From: an uncultured Eubacteriales bacterium
Lineage (GTDB): Bacteria; Bacillota_A; Clostridia; Lachnospirales; Lachnospiraceae
Reading direction: 5' to 3'
Length of the DNA: 11,912 bases
NCBI GenBank assembly: GCA_902803345.1
Contig: CADCPV010000433.1
Coordinates: forward strand, 1-11,912
The notes beneath the pieces were generated by a model that was not told the origin of the DNA, searched no databases, and was given only the letters and a program-made list of their open reading frames with translations. The position numbers and the translations under genes were made by a program. Shown in pieces: positions 7,479-11,912 of the stretch (its first letter is position 1; the number at the start of each line of letters is the position of its first letter).

Positions 7479-8672
7479 ATGATTCAGAACTTTATTTACA
7501 ACACCCCGACGCGCGTCATATTCGGTGCAGATACTGTAAATGAGGTCGGCGCCCTTGCAAAGGAATTCGGCGCCACCCGCGTTCTCCTGCATTATGGCAG
7601 TGAACGTGTCCAAAAGAACGGACTGATGGACAAAATCCGCGCCTCTCTGGATGCGCAGGGCATATCGCACGTGGAACTTGGCGGCGTCGTTCCGAACCCC
7701 CGCCTTTCCAAAGTCTATGAGGGCCTGGAACTCGCGAAAAAAGAAGGCGTCGACTTCCTCCTTGCGGTCGGCGGCGGCTCAGTTGTCGATTCGCTGAAAG
7801 CCATCGGCTACGGTCTCGCAAACGGCGGAGATCCCTGGGATTTCTATGATTTCAAGCGGAAGCCTGCAGCCTGTGTACCGCTCGGCGTAATCCTTACGAT
7901 CGCAGCTGCCGGATCCGAAATGAGCAACTCCTCCGTCATCACAAAAGACGGCGAGAACGGTGCGGGCGGCATCAAGCGCGGCTGCAACAACGAGTGCTGC
8001 CGGGCGAAATTCGCCATCATGGACCCGAATCTCACGATGACCCTCCCCGAATACCAGACCATGAGCGGCGCAACCGATATCATGATGCACACGCTTGAGC
8101 GCTACTTAAGCTCCGGCGGACATATGGATCTCACGGATGAACTCGGCGAAGGGCTTCTCCGCACGGTCATGAAGAACGCGAAAATCCTGCTCGATGACCC
8201 CAAAAACTACGAGGCGCGTGCAGAAATCATGTGGGCTTCCAGCCTCTCCCACAACGGCCTTACCGGCTGCGGCACCGACGGCGGCGACTGGGCCTGCCAC
8301 CGGCTTGAGCATGAACTCGGCGGCCTGTACGATGTTGCGCACGGCGCCGGCCTTGCGGCTGTCTGGGGCACCTGGGCACGCTATGTGTACGAAAATGCGC
8401 CGGAACGCTTCCGGAAGCTCTCCGTCCGTGTCCTCGGCATCGAAGATCAGGGCAGCGACGAAGAGATGATTTTAGCCGGTATCGAAGCGATGGAAGACTT
8501 CTTCCGCTCTATTCACATGCCCACCTCGCTCCGGGAACTCGGCGTCGACCCGACGGACGACGAATACCGGCTCCTTGCCGAAAACTGTGCTCTTGCGACC
8601 AACAACAGCCTCGGCTCTGTCCGGAAACTCCACCGCGAAGACATGGAGGCGATCTACCGCGCCGCAAGGTAA
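7479..8672 (+). CDS. Iron-containing alcohol dehydrogenase (butanol dehydrogenase / YqhD-like)
   Basis: This 397-residue cytoplasmic group III alcohol dehydrogenase reduces short aldehydes to alcohols with NAD(P)H, typically as an electron sink in fermentation or for aldehyde detoxification. The N-terminal Rossmann-like domain carries the nucleotide-binding loop VGGGSVVD (97-104). The C-terminal helical domain supplies the metal ligands: D200 and H204 in ATDIMMHTLE, then H274 and H288 in HRLEHELGGLYDVAHG. The spacings fit the BDH/YqhD branch, which has about 390 residues. All four ligands are present, so it should be active. The ATG at 7479 follows GGAGG with 7 nt spacing and a good promoter at 7417-7445. 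No clear terminator follows the TAA at 8670-8672, so some readthrough into the next gene is possible. The exact substrate and cofactor preference cannot be set from sequence. Confidence 0.94.
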   Translation: MIQNFIYNTPTRVIFGADTVNEVGALAKEFGATRVLLHYGSERVQKNGLMDKIRASLDAQGISHVELGGVVPNPRLSKVYEGLELAKKEGVDFLLAVGGGSVVDSLKAIGYGLANGGDPWDFYDFKRKPAACVPLGVILTIAAAGSEMSNSSVITKDGENGAGGIKRGCNNECCRAKFAIMDPNLTMTLPEYQTMSGATDIMMHTLERYLSSGGHMDLTDELGEGLLRTVMKNAKILLDDPKNYEARAEIMWASSLSHNGLTGCGTDGGDWACHRLEHELGGLYDVAHGAGLAAVWGTWARYVYENAPERFRKLSVRVLGIEDQGSDEEMILAGIEAMEDFFRSIHMPTSLRELGVDPTDDEYRLLAENCALATNNSLGSVRKLHREDMEAIYRAAR

Positions 8673-8675
8673 AAC

Positions 8676-8705
8676 TTGACAAAACCGGTATTTCTGTTGT
8701 ACGCT
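8676..8705 (+). promoter_or_regulatory. Candidate promoter for the TSCPD-murG pair
   Basis: A perfect TTGACA (8676-8681) lies 3 nt after the dehydrogenase stop. The -10 candidate TACGCT (8700-8705, 18 nt spacing) matches only three of six bases, so the site is weaker than the other promoters in the window. Confidence 0.45.
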
Positions 8706-8747
8706 TTATCCGCAGAAAAACAATTGGAAAAGAGGAGGAAATAACCC

Positions 8748-8999
8748 ATGAACACGTATAAAACACACGGAACCTGTTCCCGGGAGATCCAGTTTGAAAT
8801 CGAAGACAACAAGGTAAAGGAAGTCCGCTTCATCGGCGGCTGCCCCGGCAACACACAGGGCGTCGCGGCCTTGGTCAGAGGCTATGACATCGATGAGGCA
8901 ATTGCCCGCATGAAGGGTATCGACTGCGCCGGCAAAGGCACCTCCTGCCCGGACCAGCTTGCAAAAGCACTTGAGGAATACAAGGCGAAAACCGCCTGA
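8748..8999 (+). CDS. Small TSCPD-domain protein (TIGR03905-like), function unknown
   Basis: This 83-residue protein belongs to a family of small, widespread, mostly clostridial proteins. They share the TSCPD domain found at the C-terminus of some ribonucleotide reductases. The naming motif GTSCPDQL is at 64-71. Four cysteines, C10 (HGTCS), C32 (GGCPGN), C60 (IDCAGK) and C67 (TSCPD), are arranged as in the family and could bind a metal. That role is inferred, and no function is established. It is full length, with no signal or membrane segment. The start is clear: GAGGAGG (8732-8738) lies 9 nt before the ATG. Only 27 nt separate it from murG, with no terminator between, so the two are probably co-transcribed. 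Confidence 0.9.
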   Translation: MNTYKTHGTCSREIQFEIEDNKVKEVRFIGGCPGNTQGVAALVRGYDIDEAIARMKGIDCAGKGTSCPDQLAKALEEYKAKTA

Positions 9000-9026
9000 T
9001 CTGTCCCGGAATACAAGGAAGCACAC

Positions 9027-10094
9027 ATGTCCAGAACCATTATTTTAACCGGCGGGGGAACCGCCGGTCATGTTACGCCGAATATTGCTCTTTTGCCGGG
9101 CCTTCGCGCACGCGGCTTTGAGATCCGCTACATCGGGTCCTATGCGGGTATGGAGAAAGGCCTGATCGAACAGGAGGGGATTCCCTATGACGGGATCTCA
9201 ACCGGGAAATTCCGCCGTTACCTGAGCCTTAAAAACATTTCTGATATCGGGCATGTTCTGAAAGGAATGCGGGAAGCAAAAGCACTTCTCAAAAAATATC
9301 AGCCGGACGTCGTTTTCTCAAAGGGCGGTTTCGTCTCCGTCCCGGTCGTCCGCGCCGCAAAGGCCCTGAAAATCCCGGTCATCATTCACGAATCCGACAT
9401 GACGCCGGGCCTTGCAAACAAGCTCTGCTACTCTGCAGCGAAAAAAATCTGCTGCAACTTCCCGGAAACCGTCGAAATGCTTCCGAAGGAAAAAGCGGTG
9501 CTTTCCGGTTCCCCGATCCGCGAACAGCTTCTTTCAGGCTCCCGTGAAAAAGGTCTGCAGTTCGCCGGTTTTTCCGGAGAAAAGCCCGTCCTTCTCATGA
9601 TCGGCGGTTCGTCCGGCGCACGAAAGCTGAACGAGGTCCTTCGGGAAGCGCTTCCAAGCCTTCTTTCGGACTTTGACATCATCCATCTCTGCGGAAAAGG
9701 AAACCTTGATGAAACGCTGAAGGATCAGCCCGGCTACGTCCAGTATGAATACATCAGCGCGGAGCTTCCGGATCTTTTCGCTGCCTGCGACATTGTTTTC
9801 TCGCGTGCCGGTGCAAATGCAATCTGTGAACTTCTTGCGCTGCAGAAACCCGCGCTTCTCGTGCCGCTTTCGGCCGCAGTTTCACGCGGCGACCAGATCC
9901 TGAATGCCCGTTCCTTTGAAAAGCAGGGCTTCTCGATGCTCGTCGAAGAGGAGACTCTGACCGCAAAACTGCTTACGGAAAAACTCCATGAACTCTATGA
10001 GAACCGTGCTTCCTACATCGAAGCAATGCAGAAGAGCAGCCAGAAAAACGGTGTCGAGGTGATTCTCGGGCTGATTGACGAGATTGTAAGCTGA
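9027..10094 (+). CDS. murG: UDP-N-acetylglucosamine--N-acetylmuramyl-(pentapeptide) pyrophosphoryl-undecaprenol N-acetylglucosamine transferase
   Basis: MurG is a GT28, GT-B fold enzyme at the inner face of the membrane. It transfers GlcNAc from UDP-GlcNAc to lipid I to make lipid II for peptidoglycan. The 355 residues match the family length. The N-domain has LTGGGTAGHVTPN (7-19) with the catalytic-region H15, FSKGGFVSVP (97-106) and IIHESD (119-124). The C-domain has IGGSSGARKLN (192-202), the donor-binding SRAGANAICEL (259-269) and SRGDQILNA (286-294). The ATG follows AAGGAA with 6 nt spacing. The gene is paired with the TSCPD gene rather than with mraY, murD or ftsW, so it lies outside a dcw cluster here. 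It converges on the MocR-like gene with only 13 nt between stops and no recognisable terminator. Confidence 0.95.
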   Translation: MSRTIILTGGGTAGHVTPNIALLPGLRARGFEIRYIGSYAGMEKGLIEQEGIPYDGISTGKFRRYLSLKNISDIGHVLKGMREAKALLKKYQPDVVFSKGGFVSVPVVRAAKALKIPVIIHESDMTPGLANKLCYSAAKKICCNFPETVEMLPKEKAVLSGSPIREQLLSGSREKGLQFAGFSGEKPVLLMIGGSSGARKLNEVLREALPSLLSDFDIIHLCGKGNLDETLKDQPGYVQYEYISAELPDLFAACDIVFSRAGANAICELLALQKPALLVPLSAAVSRGDQILNARSFEKQGFSMLVEEETLTAKLLTEKLHELYENRASYIEAMQKSSQKNGVEVILGLIDEIVS

Positions 10095-10107
10095 ATGGAT
10101 TTAAGGT

Positions 10108-11217
10108 TTATCTTCCCTGCCGCCTGAGCTTTCGCCGTTTTGCATTGATATACCGCTCCAGGTGCCCTTCCCGGATAAATTCCTCCAGCACGTACTGGTC
10201 GTAAACCGGAACCGTGCAGGAATAGAAACCGAGTTTTTCATGAAACAGCGGAACGAGGGATGCGGGCAGGACCATATAGCCCATCCGCATCGACGGCGCA
10301 AGGGTTTTGGTAAAGGTATTGATGTAAATGACCCGCTCAGGCGCAAGGGAATACAGCGTCTCAATCTGACGCGTGGGGGAGGCGAATTCGGAATCATAAT
10401 CATCCTCAATGATGACCGCATCCCGCTCCCTTGCCCAGCGAACATATTCATGTCTTTTTGTGGCGCTTGCCGTAATCCCTGAAGGGAAACTGCTGAACGG
10501 CGTCACGTGAAGCACATCTGCAGCGGCGTTTTTCAGCGCCGCTGTTTTGATTCCGTCTTTCCCAAGCGGAAGTCCCTGCACCGCCACGTCATTCATCCGG
10601 TACACTTCCCGGATCCGCTCATAGCAGGGTTCTTCCGATGCATACCGTTTTTCTCTTCCCAGAAGTTCCACCGTAAGTCCGTACAGATACTCCGCTCCGG
10701 ACCCGATCACAATCTGCGACGGATTCACCCGGATGCCGCGTGAACGGAGAAGATACTGTGAAAGGGTTTCGCGCAGCGACAGAAGACCGCTGTTCGGTGA
10801 CTTCTCCAGGATTTCCCTGCCCCGTTCCGACAGGACATTGCGCATGACACGCGCAAGCACGCTGAAGGGAAAATCCTCTGTCGCGGATATGATCGGTTCC
10901 GGCGGATCGGGAAGTTCGGAAGGATCCGAGCCCTTTGCGGCATCTTCCGAAAGGACTCCCTCCTCCCGCGCCGTGCTCCCGCCGAAGCACACATAATAAC
11001 CGCTTTTCGGCCGGGATTCAATATAGCCCTCATCCAAAAGCAGCCCATAACTGTGCTCCGCCGTAATCACACTGATCCCGCATTCCTCCGAAATCAGGCG
11101 CTTTGAAGGAAGCTTCGCGCCGTAAGGCAGGACTCCTTCCACGATGTCCGATCTGATCTGATGATACAGCTGCAGATAGGCGCTTTCCTTTTTCTCACGA
11201 TCGATCCGGTATTTCAT
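10108..11217 (-). CDS. GntR/MocR-type PLP-dependent transcriptional regulator, C-terminally truncated
   Basis: This 369-residue protein has an N-terminal GntR winged helix (about 1-78; YLQLYHQIRSDIVEGVLPYG, then SEECGISVITAEHSYGLLLDEGY). A linker of about 35 residues joins it to a fold-I aminotransferase domain. PLP features are present: SGAEYLY near 173-179, IIEDDYDSEF near 269-278, and Schiff-base lysine K304 in NTFTKTLAPSMRMGYM. MocR proteins usually run to about 450-480 residues. This one stops (TAA, 10108-10110) after HLERYINAKRRKLRRQGR, where the C-terminal subdomain with the substrate-carboxylate arginine should begin. About 90-100 residues are missing and murG lies immediately beyond. 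The usual TPSHQ-type loop also reads TPFSSFPSG. It could be a decayed gene or a regulator with altered ligand sensing. ATG 11215-11217 is preferred (GAGG at 11224-11227) over the adjoining TTG. It follows the HIT gene by 15 nt. Confidence 0.85.
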   Translation of the reverse strand: MKYRIDREKKESAYLQLYHQIRSDIVEGVLPYGAKLPSKRLISEECGISVITAEHSYGLLLDEGYIESRPKSGYYVCFGGSTAREEGVLSEDAAKGSDPSELPDPPEPIISATEDFPFSVLARVMRNVLSERGREILEKSPNSGLLSLRETLSQYLLRSRGIRVNPSQIVIGSGAEYLYGLTVELLGREKRYASEEPCYERIREVYRMNDVAVQGLPLGKDGIKTAALKNAAADVLHVTPFSSFPSGITASATKRHEYVRWARERDAVIIEDDYDSEFASPTRQIETLYSLAPERVIYINTFTKTLAPSMRMGYMVLPASLVPLFHEKLGFYSCTVPVYDQYVLEEFIREGHLERYINAKRRKLRRQGR

Positions 11218-11232
11218 CAAAAGCCTCAGGGA

Positions 11233-11640
11233 TCAGTCTTTCAGGATTTCATAGACTTCCTGAAGCGCATCCATTCCGGGATCGGTCGGTTCCCAGGCAA
11301 CCATTACCGGTCCGCCCTCATAGCGCGGAATCACGTGAATATGCAGGTGCGGCACGGTCTGTCCGGCGGCTTCACCGTTATTCTGCACGATGTTGAAACC
11401 GGCGGCAGACAGACGCTCTTTCTGGCGCATGCCGACAGAAGCCGCGACTTTCATCAGTTTTCCGAGAAGCGCTTCCGGGGCGTTGTCCGTCACATCCGCG
11501 AAATGTTTTTTCGGAATGATCAGGGTGTGGCCCTTTGCGGCCGGCCCGATGTCAAGTGTGGCAATACAGTCCTGATCCTCATAAATCCGCATCGAGGGAA
11601 TCTCTCCCGCGATGATTCTGCAAAAAATACAATTTTCCAT
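11233..11640 (-). CDS. HIT family protein (histidine triad nucleotide hydrolase)
   Basis: This 135-residue cytoplasmic protein belongs to the HINT/Fhit-like superfamily, which hydrolyses nucleoside phosphoramidates, adenylylated compounds or dinucleoside polyphosphates. It has the N-terminal zinc-type CIFC pair (C4, C7) and the conserved GHTLIIPKKH (37-46). The signature HLHIHVIPRY (98-107) has H100 as the expected nucleophile. Length is normal for the bacterial Hit class. Two in-frame ATGs are possible. The one at 11638-11640 is chosen because GGAG (11647-11650) sits 6 nt upstream. The earlier ATG (11650-11652) has no ribosome binding site and would add only MELT. A strong promoter (11730-11758) and a leader with a hairpin precede it, and the MocR-like gene follows 15 nt downstream, probably in the same transcript. 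The physiological substrate is unknown. Confidence 0.95.
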   Translation of the reverse strand: MENCIFCRIIAGEIPSMRIYEDQDCIATLDIGPAAKGHTLIIPKKHFADVTDNAPEALLGKLMKVAASVGMRQKERLSAAGFNIVQNNGEAAGQTVPHLHIHVIPRYEGGPVMVAWEPTDPGMDALQEVYEILKD

Positions 11641-11646
11641 GGTAAG

Positions 11647-11650
11647 CTCC
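11647..11650 (-). promoter_or_regulatory. Ribosome binding site fixing the HIT start
   Basis: GGAG on the minus strand lies 6 nt before the ATG at 11638-11640. It overlaps the upstream in-frame ATG (11650-11652), which would destroy its own support, so the shorter protein is favoured. Confidence 0.7.
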
Positions 11651-11676
11651 ATACAATGTTATTTCAAAAACGAGTC

Positions 11677-11710
11677 CGGTCTGCCTGCGGCAGGGCACAG
11701 GCAGGAACCG
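11677..11710 (-). other. Leader hairpin upstream of the HIT gene
   Basis: CTGCCTG (11681-11687) pairs with CAGGCAG (11698-11704) around a 10-nt loop. The stem continues with CGGT (11677-11680) pairing ACCG (11707-11710) after a 2-nt bulge, giving about 11 bp in the 5' leader transcript. Five Ts follow 6 nt after the stem on the minus strand, so a weak attenuator is possible, but the spacing is poor for an intrinsic terminator. Confidence 0.5.
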
Positions 11711-11729
11711 CGCTTTTGTCTTCAGCACC

Positions 11730-11758
11730 ATTATAAAGAACGCGCATGAAATTGGCAA
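11730..11758 (-). promoter_or_regulatory. Sigma-A type promoter for HIT-MocR
   Basis: On the minus strand TTGCCA (11753-11758) and a perfect TATAAT (11730-11735) are 17 nt apart. Transcription from about 11723 gives a leader of about 80 nt that contains the hairpin at 11677-11710. Confidence 0.75.
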
Positions 11759-11773
11759 GCGTTTCTTTCCTGC

Positions 11774-11912
11774 TCATATGAGAATGAACAGAATCACGCC
11801 GATCACAACAATCAGGGCAATGAGGAGGTCATAGCGGTGTTTTTTCACGAACTTCCAGAGCTTTTCGGAAAACGGGCTTTCCTGTGACAGGCCGTCTGAA
11901 AAAGGAGGAAGA
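11774..11912 (-). CDS. C-terminal fragment of a small membrane-anchored protein (runs off window)
   Basis: An open frame enters from the right edge and ends at TGA (11774-11776), giving 45 residues. It has a polar, charged stretch (SQESPFSEKLWKFVKKHRYD), then an unbroken hydrophobic segment of about 17 residues up to the last codon. This looks like a C-terminal tail anchor with a basic cytoplasmic flank. I do not recognise the family. No start codon with a good ribosome binding site is visible inside the window (a GTG at the FVKKHRYD valine lacks one), so the start probably lies beyond 11912. The amphipathic-then-hydrophobic pattern argues for a real gene, but the fragment is short. Confidence 0.5.
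   Translation of the reverse strand, partial: LPPFSDGLSQESPFSEKLWKFVKKHRYDLLIALIVVIGVILFILI

Noticed and set aside
7349..7480. Longer N-terminus for the lipoprotein starting near 7480
   Set aside because: It would place the start upstream of, and translate through, the promoter region, with no ribosome binding site at its start, and it would bury the lipoprotein signal inside the chain.
10095..10150. Possible bidirectional terminator between murG and the MocR-like gene
   Set aside because: Only 13 nt separate the stops and I found no stem followed by a T-run on either strand.
11641..11652. Upstream ATG for the HIT protein (adds MELT)
   Set aside because: There is no ribosome binding site before it, and its own bases form the GGAG that serves the ATG at 11638-11640.

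Overview
The window is typical chromosomal DNA of a moderately GC-rich Firmicute (Bacillota), most likely a clostridial or Lachnospiraceae-like anaerobe. This is inferred from: an AddAB rather than RecBCD recombination nuclease; strong AGGAGG-type ribosome binding sites, including TTG starts; a small TSCPD-domain protein of the kind common in Clostridia; an iron-dependent fermentative alcohol dehydrogenase; and a cytoplasmic GH42 beta-galactosidase. No phage, transposon, CRISPR, tRNA or rRNA sequence was recognised. Coding density is very high and no gap between genes exceeds about 135 bases.

Left half (1-7407, minus strand): a likely operon read right to left from a near-consensus promoter at 7379-7407. 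The order is a small predicted lipoprotein of unknown function (6884-7348), a GH42 beta-galactosidase (4791-6824), addB (1288-4770) and addA (1-1304, cut by the window edge). The gaps are 59 and 20 nt, and addB and addA overlap by 17 nt. AddA and AddB form the helicase-nuclease that processes double-strand breaks. The AddB here keeps its nuclease and iron-sulfur motifs but has a degenerate N-terminal Walker A.

Middle (7417-10094, plus strand): a second good promoter, back to back with the first, drives an iron-containing alcohol/aldehyde dehydrogenase (7479-8672). It is followed by a TSCPD-domain protein (8748-8999) and murG (9027-10094), which makes lipid II. The last two probably form a pair with their own promoter candidate at 8676-8705. 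This murG has no division/cell-wall genes around it in the window.

Right (10108-11912, minus strand): a HIT-family nucleotide hydrolase (11233-11640) and a GntR/MocR-type regulator (10108-11217) form a two-gene unit behind a TTGCCA-17-TATAAT promoter and a leader with a strong hairpin. The regulator lacks the last roughly 90-100 residues of the aminotransferase fold and ends 13 nt from the convergent murG stop. At the far right edge a fragment of a small protein with a C-terminal membrane segment runs out of the window.

I did not find a convincing undescribed system. The points most worth a second look are the truncated MocR regulator, the altered AddB Walker A, and the coupling of a galactosidase and a lipoprotein to addBA.
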